Below the pieces are notes generated by a model. That model was given only the letters and a program-made list of their open reading frames with translations. It ran no database searches and was not told the origin of the DNA. A DNA stretch of 64,000 nt from Muricauda sp. SCSIO 65647. Lineage in GTDB: Bacteria > Bacteroidota > Bacteroidia > Flavobacteriales > Flavobacteriaceae. The stretch is taken from the NCBI RefSeq assembly GCF_021534965.1, contig NZ_CP091037.1, forward strand, positions 1 through 64,000. The letters run 5' to 3'. The translations under genes and the position numbers were made by a program. This document shows, piece by piece, positions 1 to 9,031 of this stretch (the stretch's first letter is position 1; each line of letters begins with the position of its first letter).

Positions 1-25
1 CTAACCAACAAACTAAGTAAGTTTC

Positions 26-1450
26 ATGAATGTTACTGCAGACTCCGTTTGGAACAACTGTTTGGGCTTTATCAAAGATAACATCCAACCGCAGGCATTC
101 AAAACTTGGTTCGAACCCATAAGGCCGGTAAGGCTTACCGACAATGCCCTGAGCATTCAGGTGCCCAGCAAATTTTTTTATGAGTGGCTCGAAGAGCATT
201 ACGTAAAGCTCTTGAAAGTGGCATTGACCAAGGAATTGGGCAAAAATGCGAAGTTGGTCTACGTCATCAAAATGGAAAACAAGTACGGTAACAGCGAACC
301 CTTTACTGAGAAAATTCCAAGCTCTAATCGTTCGTCCATGGATCCCCAAGAGCTCGATGTGCCCATAACTTCTAAAAACCCTGAACTAAAAAATCCGTTT
401 GTCATACCGGGCATTCGCAACATAAAAATCGAGTCACAGCTCAACCCAAATTATAATTTTGAGAACTTTCTAGAGGGCGATTCAAATAGATTGGCCCGTT
501 CGGCTGGTATGGCGGTGGCCAACAAACCAGGAGGTACTTCTTTCAATCCCCTATTGATTTTTGGTGGGGTCGGCCTTGGGAAGACCCACTTGGCCCATGC
601 CATTGGAGTCGAAATAAAGGACAAATATCCTGAAAAGACCGTACTCTATATCTCAGCTGAAAAGTTCACGCAGCAATATATAGACTCCGTCAAAAAGAAT
701 ACCCGAAACGATTTTATACATTTCTACCAACTCATCGATGCCTTGATTATTGATGATGTACAGTTTCTATCGGGAAAATCAGGTACACAAGATGTTTTTT
801 TCCATATCTTCAACCATCTTCACCAAAATGGCAAGCAGGTAATCCTCACCTCTGATAAGGCACCGGTCGACATGCAAGATATCGAGCAGCGGTTACTTTC
901 AAGGTTCAAATGGGGATTGTCAGCTGAGTTGCAAAGTCCCGACTATGAGACCCGTGTCTCCATACTCAAAAACAAGTTATACCGTGATGGGGTCGAGATG
1001 CCCGAAGAAATCATCGACCATGTCGCTAAAAACATCAAGACCAATATCCGCGAGCTTGAAGGGGCCATTATTTCTTTGATCGCCCAATCTTCGTTCAACA
1101 AAAAGGAGGTCACTTTAGAGTTGGCCCAGCAGGTGGTGGAGAAGTTTGTCAAGAACACCAAACGAGAGGTATCGATCGATTATATACAAAAGGTCGTCTC
1201 AGATTATTTCGAGATGGATGTGGCCACCCTGCAATCGAAGACCCGCAAAAGGCATATTGTTCAAGCCAGACAATTGGCCATGTTCTTTGCCAAAAAATAT
1301 ACCAAGGCCTCATTGGCCAGTATCGGTTCGCAAATAGGCAAAAGAGACCATGCCACCGTGCTACATGCTTGCAAGACCGTTGATAACCTTGCCGAGACCG
1401 ATAAACAGTTCAGAAAGTACCTCGAGGATCTGAACAAAAAATTCACCTAA
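26..1450 (+). CDS. dnaA: Chromosomal replication initiator DnaA
   Basis: Binds DnaA boxes at oriC and opens the origin as an ATP-dependent filament. The 474-residue protein has the full family layout: N-terminal domain I (about 1-80), a linker, the AAA+ core with Walker A GGVGLGKT at residues 180-187 and Walker B IIDDVQF near 245, and the C-terminal DNA-binding helix-turn-helix with the RDHATV signature at 440-445. Length and start match flavobacterial DnaA. Only 25 bases precede it, so its promoter and any origin boxes lie outside the window; this is consistent with a chromosome rotated to dnaA. The tyrosine phosphatase gene follows after 8 bases. Confidence 0.98.
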   Translation: MNVTADSVWNNCLGFIKDNIQPQAFKTWFEPIRPVRLTDNALSIQVPSKFFYEWLEEHYVKLLKVALTKELGKNAKLVYVIKMENKYGNSEPFTEKIPSSNRSSMDPQELDVPITSKNPELKNPFVIPGIRNIKIESQLNPNYNFENFLEGDSNRLARSAGMAVANKPGGTSFNPLLIFGGVGLGKTHLAHAIGVEIKDKYPEKTVLYISAEKFTQQYIDSVKKNTRNDFIHFYQLIDALIIDDVQFLSGKSGTQDVFFHIFNHLHQNGKQVILTSDKAPVDMQDIEQRLLSRFKWGLSAELQSPDYETRVSILKNKLYRDGVEMPEEIIDHVAKNIKTNIRELEGAIISLIAQSSFNKKEVTLELAQQVVEKFVKNTKREVSIDYIQKVVSDYFEMDVATLQSKTRKRHIVQARQLAMFFAKKYTKASLASIGSQIGKRDHATVLHACKTVDNLAETDKQFRKYLEDLNKKFT

Positions 1451-1458
1451 TTTTTGCC

Positions 1459-1908
1459 ATGACCAAGATATTGATGGTCTGTTTGGGCAACATTTGCCGT
1501 TCTCCCTTGGCCGAGGGCATTCTTAAATCAAAGGTCGATCGATCGAAAGTTTTTGTCGATTCAGCAGGTACCGGAGGGTATCATGTTGGGGAGCCCCCAG
1601 ATAAAAGATCCATAGAAGCTGCGATGAGTCGGGGTATAGATATTTCTGGGCAACGCTGTAGAAAATTTTCAAAAGTTGATTTCAGGGATTTCGACCTCAT
1701 CTTTGCCATGGACAGAAACAATTACCACGATATCTTGAAACAGGCAGAAACGGAAGAAGATAGGCAGAAAGTGCATTTGTTGCTCGATTTGATAGATATA
1801 GGCGTGCAAGAGGTACCCGACCCCTATTATGGTGGAAAAAGAGGATTTGAAGATGTATATGGGATGATTGACCAAGCCTGTACCGCTTTAATTGCGAAAC
1901 TGAACTAA
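1459..1908 (+). CDS. Low-molecular-weight protein-tyrosine phosphatase
   Basis: Cytoplasmic phosphatase that removes phosphate from tyrosine through a cysteinyl-phosphate intermediate. The 149-residue length is typical. The P-loop CLGNICRS is at residues 8-15, giving nucleophile Cys8 and Arg14, and the general-acid Asp lies in the VPDPYYGG segment near residue 118. It starts 8 bases after dnaA and is followed 15 bases later by a methyltransferase gene, so the three are probably co-transcribed. The substrate cannot be read from the sequence; capsule or exopolysaccharide kinases, the usual partners, are not nearby. Confidence 0.93.
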   Translation: MTKILMVCLGNICRSPLAEGILKSKVDRSKVFVDSAGTGGYHVGEPPDKRSIEAAMSRGIDISGQRCRKFSKVDFRDFDLIFAMDRNNYHDILKQAETEEDRQKVHLLLDLIDIGVQEVPDPYYGGKRGFEDVYGMIDQACTALIAKLN

Positions 1909-1923
1909 CCGACGGATAAGAAA

Positions 1924-2637
1924 ATGGCCGATTCTATTGGGAAATTATACTTGATTCCTACCCCATTGGGAGATGGTGGACCTTTGGAAGTTTTGCCCAT
2001 TTCTGTCAAATGGGCCATTGAGAATATTGAACACTATATTGTAGAAAATGAACGTTCGGCCCGCCGATTCATAAAAAAGATAAGTCCAAAAAAGTCACAG
2101 CCAGACCTAAATTTTGATTGGTTGAACAAATTTACCAACCCCGAAGAGATTCCTACCTTTCTTGAACCTTGCCTACAGGGCCATGATATGGGTTTGTTAT
2201 CAGAGGCCGGTTGCCCTGCAATTGCCGATCCAGGGGCTCAAATAGTTCGCCTGGCCCATGAAAAAAACATAAAAGTAATACCATTGGTCGGTCCCTCTTC
2301 CGTTTTGATGGCCATGATGTCGAGTGGTCTTAATGGCCAGAACTTTGCCTTTAACGGATACCTGGCGATAGAAAACAGTGAGCGGAAGAAACAAATCAAA
2401 CAACTCGAAAAGAAATCTGCAGATACTGGGCAATCACAAGTTTTTATTGAAACGCCTTATCGAAATGATAAAATGTTGGTCGAATTGGTGAAAACACTGA
2501 AATCTGATACCCTTTTATGCGTGGCCACCGATATCAGCTTATCGACCGAGTACATTAAAACGCAGACAGCACATGATTGGGGCAGAACCCAAATAGAATT
2601 GAACAAAAGGCCCAGCATATTCATTATTCAGGCCTAA
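1924..2637 (+). CDS. SAM-dependent methyltransferase, tetrapyrrole methylase family (RsmI-like)
   Basis: This 237-residue protein belongs to the tetrapyrrole (corrin/porphyrin) methylase family, whose RsmI branch 2'-O-methylates C1402 of 16S rRNA. The N-terminal strand LYLIPTPLGDG stands where RsmI has a GTPIGNL-type loop, and LLSEAGCPAIADPGAQIVRLAH and the PLVGPSSVLMAMMSSGL loop are the conserved SAM-site elements. The altered first loop and the internal insertion around residues 50-80 distinguish it from textbook RsmI, so the rRNA target is only inferred. It is the last gene of the dnaA group; a convergent minus-strand gene follows 27 bases later. Confidence 0.85.
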   Translation: MADSIGKLYLIPTPLGDGGPLEVLPISVKWAIENIEHYIVENERSARRFIKKISPKKSQPDLNFDWLNKFTNPEEIPTFLEPCLQGHDMGLLSEAGCPAIADPGAQIVRLAHEKNIKVIPLVGPSSVLMAMMSSGLNGQNFAFNGYLAIENSERKKQIKQLEKKSADTGQSQVFIETPYRNDKMLVELVKTLKSDTLLCVATDISLSTEYIKTQTAHDWGRTQIELNKRPSIFIIQA

Positions 2638-2664
2638 CGAAAGCTTACGTGATTTGCCGTGTAC

Positions 2665-3303
2665 TTATATTTTGGGGTTCCTTTTGGCATCAATTATTGA
2701 AATATCGTACCCTTCAAATTTTCGCATATAGTAAGCAATAGTACTGCCATAGGCATCCGAAAAGTCTTCCCTACCATACGAACGAAGATATTTTTTGACA
2801 TTGCCGGCACCCGATAAGTGTGCTGCCGCCACAATTCCAGACTCGGTGATGTTTATCCCATTTATGCGTTTACCCACAAACCTTTTGATGTCCCTACGTA
2901 AGATCCACTTGTTTCGCGCCACATTCAATTGAAAAATCTGTTCTTGTAGGGCGGGATTTGCCAAAAAATGCTCTGTATCGTAAACGCCCATCAACTTCAA
3001 GGTATTTGCACCAAACTGATATTTGCCCATGTACCCCAAGGTGTTGACCACTCTATATCTTCCTTGTGACTCTTTAAACGCAAGTGCCTCTTTAAACCCC
3101 ATAAATGACCTGTCTAAAAATATCGGATAGGAAATTTCGGGCAAATCTATAGCCGCTACTGCAGGAAAGCGTACCTCAAAAGCAACATGCACCTTGAGAT
3201 TTTCGGGTACTTCAAAAGTTTCGTTCCCCGTTTCAAAGCTCACAAAACTTGCAAATACTGTAAGTATAGCAAGATGACTGGTAAAACTTATCCATCTTCT
3301 CAT
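2665..3303 (-). CDS. Secreted lysozyme-like / lytic transglycosylase-like protein
   Basis: This 212-residue protein has an N-terminal hydrophobic export segment (residues 7-23) and, from about residue 70, a lysozyme-fold domain. Its FKESQGRYRVVN segment carries the likely catalytic Glu and is followed by YMGKYQFG, the usual pattern in transglycosylase-like domains; VAAAHLSGAGNVKKYL resembles the substrate-groove motif. It should act on peptidoglycan in the periplasm. It lies downstream of mltG, another wall-cleaving enzyme, but has its own promoter-like sequence at 3360-3390, so it need not share that transcript. The exact bond cleaved is inferred from the fold only. Confidence 0.75.
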   Translation of the reverse strand: MRRWISFTSHLAILTVFASFVSFETGNETFEVPENLKVHVAFEVRFPAVAAIDLPEISYPIFLDRSFMGFKEALAFKESQGRYRVVNTLGYMGKYQFGANTLKLMGVYDTEHFLANPALQEQIFQLNVARNKWILRRDIKRFVGKRINGINITESGIVAAAHLSGAGNVKKYLRSYGREDFSDAYGSTIAYYMRKFEGYDISIIDAKRNPKI

Positions 3304-3359
3304 GTGTTCTAAATTTTAGGCCAAGTGTTAAAAAACACAAGGTTTCAAATTAGAGCGGG

Positions 3360-3390
3360 CAAATATATACGGGGGAAGTGTTGTTGACAA
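3360..3390 (-). promoter_or_regulatory. Bacteroidota-type promoter for the lysozyme-like gene
   Basis: On the minus strand TTG (3390-3388) and TATATTTG (3367-3360) are separated by 20 bases, matching the TTG-N19/20-TAnnTTTG pattern of Bacteroidota housekeeping promoters. The predicted start is near 3354, giving a leader of about 50 bases before the ATG at 3303. Confidence 0.6.
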
Positions 3391-3465
3391 TGATAAAGGT
3401 CATAAGATTTTCTTAAACCGGTATCAAAACACGTTAAAACGTACGAAAAACTTGACAAAAGGGAA

Positions 3466-4509
3466 TTACCGGTTAATTTTTTGTTGATTGAGCCATCTGA
3501 TATACTGTACCTTATTTCGGTTGTGTTGCACCAAGGTCTCAGCAAACATATGGTAGCCAAAGTTCGAGACATCAGCCACAAAATATAGATAGTCGTGCTC
3601 TTGAGGATTCAATACAGCTTCAATCGATGATATATCGGGCATCGTAATTGGCCCTGGTGGCAATCCGGCGTATTTATAGGTATTGTAGGGAGAATCTATC
3701 TCCAAATCCCTGTAGAGTACCCTTTTAATAACAGTGTCGAAGTTCTGGCTCTTCTGTTTTATTGCATATATTACGGTGGGATCGGCCTGAAGGGGCATTC
3801 CCCTTTTCAATCTATTGAGGTAGACCCCTGCCACCGTGGGGCGTTCATCGACCTTTACTGTCTCTTTCTGCACAATGGAAGCCAAAGCAATTGCTTGAGA
3901 AGGGGTTAAACCAATTTCTTCAGCTTTTTTTTCACGCTCAGTATTCCAATAGCTTCGGTATTCTTTTAGCATTCTATTGCGAAATCCCTCGGCATCGGTA
4001 TTCCAAAAAAACTCATAAGTATTAGGAATGTACAAACCCAATTTTGTTTCATCGGTAAATTGTGATTCGACCAAAAAATTGGAATCGTTCATTGCCCTAA
4101 GCAGTGAGAGACTGTCGGCTTCAAGTTGCTCCGCAATACGGCCAGCAAGATCGGCAAGGGTTTCCTGATTGTTGAAAGACACCCGTACAGGAATATTTTG
4201 GCTACGCAATGAGTTCACAATTTCATTATTGTTCATACCCCTTTTGATGGCATATTTTCCACCTTTGATATTGGTGGAATAACCCTTTCTATCTGCCACG
4301 GCCATAAAGGTCGTCACGTCGTTCAAAAGCGGTTCCAATACATCGGCAACTTCATTGATGTCGGAATCTGTGGGCACAAATACATATGCCTCTTCGTTGA
4401 CAAACTTGGTGTTCGGTGAAAAAATGGCCGAATAGATACGATAGGCGAAAAATCCGCAGATAACCAATCCCAACAACAATGTTGCCCATACCACACGTTT
4501 CAAATTCAT
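3466..4509 (-). CDS. mltG: Endolytic murein transglycosylase MltG
   Basis: Inner-membrane enzyme that cuts nascent glycan strands and helps end peptidoglycan polymerisation. The 347-residue form has one membrane anchor near the N-terminus (VVWATLLLGLVICGFFAYRIY) and the YceG-like domain, with the ALASIVQKET motif around the catalytic Glu, and the GVYLNRLKRGMPLQADPTVIYA and GLPPGPI blocks. A reading frame extends 20 codons further upstream, but the ATG at 4509 forms an ATGA overlap with the stop of the GNAT gene and gives the normal N-terminus, so I prefer it. It is the last gene of the dapF-GNAT-mltG unit. Confidence 0.93.
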   Translation of the reverse strand: MNLKRVVWATLLLGLVICGFFAYRIYSAIFSPNTKFVNEEAYVFVPTDSDINEVADVLEPLLNDVTTFMAVADRKGYSTNIKGGKYAIKRGMNNNEIVNSLRSQNIPVRVSFNNQETLADLAGRIAEQLEADSLSLLRAMNDSNFLVESQFTDETKLGLYIPNTYEFFWNTDAEGFRNRMLKEYRSYWNTEREKKAEEIGLTPSQAIALASIVQKETVKVDERPTVAGVYLNRLKRGMPLQADPTVIYAIKQKSQNFDTVIKRVLYRDLEIDSPYNTYKYAGLPPGPITMPDISSIEAVLNPQEHDYLYFVADVSNFGYHMFAETLVQHNRNKVQYIRWLNQQKINR

Positions 4510-5033
4510 GGTGACTTTAATTTTTGGTACAAAACTTCGTTTTTGAATCCATTTTCTGATTTGATCCAATCTTTTTTTAGCCCTACACGTTTGAAGCCCA
4601 TTTTTTCGAAAAGATGGAGGCTCGCTTTGTTATCTTCAAGTATGTTCGCGTACAACTGGTGTAGGTTCAATATCGAAAAGGCATAGTCTATCATCAAGGT
4701 CAGGGCATTTTGACCAATACCTTTATTTCTGTCTTTTGACTCTAAAACCACTATGCCAAGGCCTGCCCGAAGATTTTTAGGATCAAAGTCAAATAGATCT
4801 ATCAGGCCCACTTGATCATTTTTCGAATTGCATATACATAAACGTAATTGCTTGACCTCATAAACATCACGATGTGAATTGTCGAGATAGTTTCTCAAAA
4901 CTTCTTTCGAAAATGGGGTTATGGTACCACTGATCTCCCATAAATCGGTGTTGTTCTCTAAATGGTACAGAAAATCCAGATCTTCGGGTTCTAGCGCGCG
5001 CAGATAGCAGTTTCTTGACTTCAATTTTAACAC
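4506..5033 (-). CDS. GNAT-family N-acetyltransferase (RimJ/SpeG-like)
   Basis: This 175-residue acetyltransferase resembles the RimJ/RimL/SpeG group, which transfers acetyl from acetyl-CoA to an amine. The opening YLRALEPEDLDFLYHLENN, the VVLESKDRNKGIGQNAL acetyl-CoA loop and the NKASLHLFEKMGFKRVG C-terminal block are visible. It starts with GTG at 5033, overlapping the end of dapF by 7 bases, and ends in a 4-base ATGA overlap with mltG, so the three are translationally coupled. The acceptor is unknown; placement between dapF and mltG suggests a cell-wall link, but that is inference. Confidence 0.88.
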   Translation of the reverse strand: MLKLKSRNCYLRALEPEDLDFLYHLENNTDLWEISGTITPFSKEVLRNYLDNSHRDVYEVKQLRLCICNSKNDQVGLIDLFDFDPKNLRAGLGIVVLESKDRNKGIGQNALTLMIDYAFSILNLHQLYANILEDNKASLHLFEKMGFKRVGLKKDWIKSENGFKNEVLYQKLKSP

Positions 5034-5815
5034 TGTATTTCCCCTTTAAAAACAAAATCGGCCGGTCCGGTAAGTGTTACGCTGGTGTAGGTGTCTCCTT
5101 CTTTTTGAAATGAGACCGCTAGTTTACCCCCCTGGGTCAAGATATTCAACTCATTCTCTGATGTTTTACCGTCATGGTGCATGGCAAGAGCCACTGCGGT
5201 TACGCCGGTACCGCAAGACAGCGTTTCATTTTCTACTCCCCTTTCGTAAGTGCGAACTTCGAATGTCTTGGTATCTACCTGTCTTGTAAAGTTGATATTG
5301 CTGCCCTCTTTTCCATAGAGCCCGTAGCGAATTTTGGCCCCTTCCCTTTTGACTTCCAAATTTTTCAGATCATCATGATATTGCACATGATGGGGAGAGC
5401 CGGTATTCAAATAATGGTATTTGGTCTTTGATCTTATGTTCTTGACATCTTTCATGTGAAGGGCGACAAGTCCATTTTTAATTTCAGCCTTGTGCATTCC
5501 ATCTACCGCATAAAATGTAGCGGTGTTTTGAATCAGTCCGAGTTCTTTGGCAAAGGCCACAATACATCGTCCACCATTGCCGCACATCGTACTTTCATTT
5601 CCGTCTGAATTATAATAGACCATTTTGAAATCTGACATTGTGTCATCTTCCAATAAAATAAGTCCATCGGCACCAATGCCAAATTTTCGGTCACAAAGCT
5701 TGGCCACTAATTTGGTATTGTTTTTGGGAAAAATATCTTGACGGTTGTCAATGATAATAAAGTCATTGCCCGTGCCCTGATATTTGAAAAAAGGTAGCCG
5801 TACATTTGAATGCAT
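5027..5815 (-). CDS. dapF: Diaminopimelate epimerase
   Basis: Interconverts LL- and meso-diaminopimelate, supplying peptidoglycan and lysine synthesis, without a cofactor. The 262-residue protein has the two catalytic cysteines: Cys78 in MCGNGGRC and Cys201 in LSCGTG. KYQGTGNDFI near the N-terminus and the ERGVENETLSCGTG segment are diagnostic. The ATG at 5815 is the only sensible start; a TATCTTTG element ends 5 bases upstream, implying an almost leaderless message. It heads the dapF-GNAT-mltG unit. Confidence 0.97.
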   Translation of the reverse strand: MHSNVRLPFFKYQGTGNDFIIIDNRQDIFPKNNTKLVAKLCDRKFGIGADGLILLEDDTMSDFKMVYYNSDGNESTMCGNGGRCIVAFAKELGLIQNTATFYAVDGMHKAEIKNGLVALHMKDVKNIRSKTKYHYLNTGSPHHVQYHDDLKNLEVKREGAKIRYGLYGKEGSNINFTRQVDTKTFEVRTYERGVENETLSCGTGVTAVALAMHHDGKTSENELNILTQGGKLAVSFQKEGDTYTSVTLTGPADFVFKGEIQC

Positions 5816-5819
5816 CGCA

Positions 5820-5827
5820 CAAAGATA
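5820..5827 (-). promoter_or_regulatory. -7 element of the dapF promoter
   Basis: TATCTTTG on the minus strand fits TAnnTTTG. Its last base lies five bases before the dapF ATG, so transcription would begin at or next to the start codon. No clear TTG is seen at -33. Confidence 0.45.
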
Positions 5828-5941
5828 GTATAATCTTTAAGGATTCTTTTGCAGTTAAAATGTAGTTAAACTAATAGCCCAGGGCATATTAACCGTTAAT
5901 TTTATGTTTACTGAATCACAATTGATAAAGCTGAATACATT

Positions 5942-7336
5942 ATGGGAAGAACAGCAAGTTTATTTTTAGTGGCCCTTTTTGCGGGTGCCATCACTTTGGG
6001 CTCTTATAAACTATTCTTTGAAAAAAATACATACCAATGGGCAGGTCAAGAAACGGAAGTGCCTTTTTTGACCACCAGTACGTTACCGACTTCAGCCAAG
6101 GGAGCAGGTATCAATGAAGTTGATTTTACGATTGCGGCAGAGAAAACCGTGAATGCCGTGGTCTACGTAAAAAATATGACCATTAGTCGTGGCAATCCGA
6201 TCGCAGAATTCTTCTACGGTTATGAGGGTAGTCAAAGAGCGCAGGTCGGTACCGGTTCTGGTGTCATTATTTCACCAGATGGTTACATTGTTACCAATAA
6301 TCATGTTATTGATAAAGCCAAAGCGCTCGAAATAACTTTGAACAACAACAAAAGTTATGACGCTGAAGTCGTAGGTGCCGACCCTTCTTCAGACATTGCC
6401 CTGTTAAAGATAGATGTAGAACAACCCCTGCCCTATCTGGCCTTTGGGGATTCTGATGACACTAGAATTGGAGAATGGGTGTTGGCGGTCGGAAATCCGT
6501 TTGGGTTGACCTCAACCGTTACGGCAGGAATAGTCAGTGCCAAAGCAAGGTCAATATCCCCTCAAAGGAACCAATCGTTTATTCAAACAGATGCTGCAGT
6601 TAATCCAGGTAACAGTGGCGGGGCCTTGGTCAACACCAATGGTGATTTGATCGGCATCAATACTGCCATTACATCACAAACAGGTTCTTATGTTGGGTAT
6701 TCTTTTGCGGTGCCCAGCAATATTGCCAAGAAAGTGGTGGACGATCTTCTGGAATATGGAAAAGTACAACGTGGTATTTTAGGTATCAGTGCCTTAAACG
6801 CCAATTCAAAGGAAGCCCAAGAACAAGGCTTAGATGAAATCGACGGTGTCTATGTGGCTAGTATTGAAGAAGACTCTGGTGCCGATGATGCCGACCTACA
6901 ATCAGGTGACATCATCAAAAAAGTAGATGACATAAGGGTGCGAAAGTTTTCTGAACTGAGTGGCTACCTCTCATCAAAGCGTCCTGGCGACCAGGTCGAA
7001 GTTCTTGTTGACAGAAATGGTCAACAAGTCATTACCATGGTGGCCTTGAAGAAACCCCAAAGTACCGTTTTACCGGTCACTGGTTTTCAAGTGAAAAACC
7101 TATCAAAAGAAGACAAAAGAAAGTTCAACGTTGACAAGGGAGTCAAAATATTGAACGTTCCGGAACCGTATAAGGCATATGATTTAGAGAATAAGGTCAT
7201 TGTCAAAGTAGATGATGAAACTATCGAAGATATAGATGACGCCAAAAACCTGTTCTCAAAAATCAGTCGATATGGTAAAACCAGTTTTACCATGATTAAC
7301 GAAAAAGGCGAAAAAGAACGGCTGATTTTACAGTAG
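5942..7336 (+). CDS. Periplasmic serine protease of the HtrA/DegQ family
   Basis: Trypsin-like Do-family protease and chaperone for misfolded envelope proteins. The 464-residue protein has an N-terminal export segment or anchor (residues 6-24), a protease domain with triad His121 (TNNHV), Asp151 (SSDIALL) and Ser225 (GNSGGAL), then a PDZ domain at about 270-370 and a second, divergent C-terminal PDZ-like region. All three catalytic residues are intact. It is a single transcription unit: the divergent dapF is on the left and a strong terminator follows at 7359-7384. Confidence 0.95.
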   Translation: MGRTASLFLVALFAGAITLGSYKLFFEKNTYQWAGQETEVPFLTTSTLPTSAKGAGINEVDFTIAAEKTVNAVVYVKNMTISRGNPIAEFFYGYEGSQRAQVGTGSGVIISPDGYIVTNNHVIDKAKALEITLNNNKSYDAEVVGADPSSDIALLKIDVEQPLPYLAFGDSDDTRIGEWVLAVGNPFGLTSTVTAGIVSAKARSISPQRNQSFIQTDAAVNPGNSGGALVNTNGDLIGINTAITSQTGSYVGYSFAVPSNIAKKVVDDLLEYGKVQRGILGISALNANSKEAQEQGLDEIDGVYVASIEEDSGADDADLQSGDIIKKVDDIRVRKFSELSGYLSSKRPGDQVEVLVDRNGQQVITMVALKKPQSTVLPVTGFQVKNLSKEDKRKFNVDKGVKILNVPEPYKAYDLENKVIVKVDDETIEDIDDAKNLFSKISRYGKTSFTMINEKGEKERLILQ

Positions 7337-7358
7337 TCGTCATTTGAACGTTGATGAA

Positions 7359-7384
7359 AACGCCCATATTCTGGGCGTTTTTTA
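7359..7384 (+). terminator. Rho-independent terminator after the HtrA gene
   Basis: The arms AACGCCCA and TGGGCGTT form an 8-bp stem with a 5-base loop, followed by a T-run. It ends the protease transcript just before the GAPDH promoter. Confidence 0.9.
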
Positions 7385-7418
7385 TTTGAAAATTCTTTTA
7401 CGAAAACGTTTGAAACTC

Positions 7419-7426
7419 TAATTTTG
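7419..7426 (+). promoter_or_regulatory. -7 element of the GAPDH promoter
   Basis: TAATTTTG matches TAnnTTTG, 32 bases before the GAPDH ATG and just downstream of the preceding terminator. The -33 region is not obvious. Confidence 0.45.
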
Positions 7427-7458
7427 CGCCAAATTTCTAATCCATTGAACAACCTGAC

Positions 7459-8910
7459 ATGAGCGAAATCAAGTCTTACGAAAAAGAACTGGCATTTCAA
7501 GCCGATAGAAGAAAGGCAACCACTGAATTTATCAAGATAATCAGCGACCTTTGGTACGATAAGGCCATTGAGGTGGTGCTCTTCAAAAATCAGGTCATTG
7601 ATAAAAATGTTAGCGATATCATCAATCTACACGAATATGCCGGTGAATTTGTGCAGAAGCCCATTTCAATCTTCGACTCTGTCGAGATTTTGAGGGCCAT
7701 CAATGATATTCAGCTGCCCCCTGCCAAATTGGACATCGGCAAACTGACCTATGAATACCATTCACAAGATAATCTTCACCACGATGTCAAGACGTTCGTA
7801 CTTGACAAATTGAAAGATGCCCAGCAGTCGAAAGAGATAAAGCCCAAAGATGTTGTGCTATATGGATTTGGAAGGATCGGGAGGCTATTGGCACGTGAAC
7901 TGATGGCCAAGACCGGAAAGGGCAACCAGTTACGGCTGAGGGCCATTGTGACCCGTGGAGAAGTAGATGATGAAGTATTGGAAAAGAGAGCTGCACTATT
8001 ACGTACAGATTCGGTACATGGTCAATTTATGGGTACGGTCGATGTCGATACCGAAAATAAGGCCCTGGTCATCAACGGCACCACTGTTTTTATCATCAGT
8101 GCCGACAAGCCAGAAGATATCGACTATACCCAATACGGTATCTATAATGCCCTGATCATCGATAATTCAGGAGCCTTTAGGGACGAAAAATCACTTTCGA
8201 GACATCTAGAAGCAAAAGGGGCCAATAGAGTATTGTTGACAGCACCCGGAAAAGAAGAAGTGCCCAATATTGTTCATGGAGTGAATCATAGTGAATTTGA
8301 CCCAGAAAAGACAAAGGTGTATTCAGCGGCTTCTTGCACAACAAATGCCATAACACCTATTCTGAAGGTCATTGACGATTCTTTAGGTATCAAAAAGGGA
8401 CATATAGAGACCATACACGCTTATACGAACGACCAAAATCTGGTTGACAACATGCACAAGAAGTACCGCAGGGGCCGTGCGGCGGCCTTGAATATGGTCA
8501 TAACCGAAACCGGTGCAGGGCAAGCAGTGGCCAAGGCGCTTCCATCGTTAAAGGGAAAACTGACCTCTAATGCCATTCGGGTACCGGTGCCCAATGGATC
8601 TCTTGCCATTTTAAACCTAGAGGTGAAGAGCAAAACCTCAAAAGATGGGGTCAATACCATTTTGAAAAAATATGCTTTAGAGGGTGACTTGGTAGAGCAG
8701 ATCAAATACTCATTGAGCAATGAATTGGTATCTTCAGACATTGTGGGCACCTCGGCACCGGCTATTTACGACAGCAAAGCGACCTTGGTTTCCAACGATG
8801 GCAAGAACATTGTGATCTATGTGTGGTATGACAACGAATATGGCTATTCACACCAAGTAATACGATTGGCGAAATACATTGCCAAAGTCAGAAGGTACAC
8901 CTATTACTAA
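7459..8910 (+). CDS. Glyceraldehyde-3-phosphate dehydrogenase, long form
   Basis: Oxidatively phosphorylates glyceraldehyde-3-phosphate with NAD(P). At 483 residues it is about 145 longer than classical GAPDH: an N-terminal region of roughly 130 residues without recognised motif precedes the Rossmann motif YGFGRIGR (starting at residue 135). The catalytic Cys293 sits in SAASCTTNAI, and the C-terminal YDNEYGYSHQV motif is intact. This long type is common in Bacteroidota and Gammaproteobacteria, often beside a shorter glycolytic paralogue, so a gluconeogenic role is possible; direction and cofactor cannot be told here. It is transcribed alone. Confidence 0.93.
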   Translation: MSEIKSYEKELAFQADRRKATTEFIKIISDLWYDKAIEVVLFKNQVIDKNVSDIINLHEYAGEFVQKPISIFDSVEILRAINDIQLPPAKLDIGKLTYEYHSQDNLHHDVKTFVLDKLKDAQQSKEIKPKDVVLYGFGRIGRLLARELMAKTGKGNQLRLRAIVTRGEVDDEVLEKRAALLRTDSVHGQFMGTVDVDTENKALVINGTTVFIISADKPEDIDYTQYGIYNALIIDNSGAFRDEKSLSRHLEAKGANRVLLTAPGKEEVPNIVHGVNHSEFDPEKTKVYSAASCTTNAITPILKVIDDSLGIKKGHIETIHAYTNDQNLVDNMHKKYRRGRAAALNMVITETGAGQAVAKALPSLKGKLTSNAIRVPVPNGSLAILNLEVKSKTSKDGVNTILKKYALEGDLVEQIKYSLSNELVSSDIVGTSAPAIYDSKATLVSNDGKNIVIYVWYDNEYGYSHQVIRLAKYIAKVRRYTYY

Positions 8911-9031
8911 TCCAAAAACCTATTGGGCAACGTATATTAAACTTCATGAGACAGCATTTTTCTTTTGAAAGTAGTAATATTACCTTAATTTCGTGATGCT
9001 CTATTTCTTATAATCACATATATACAATACC

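Noticed and set aside
1-25. Replication origin upstream of dnaA
   Set aside because: Only 25 bases are present and no DnaA box can be recognised in them.
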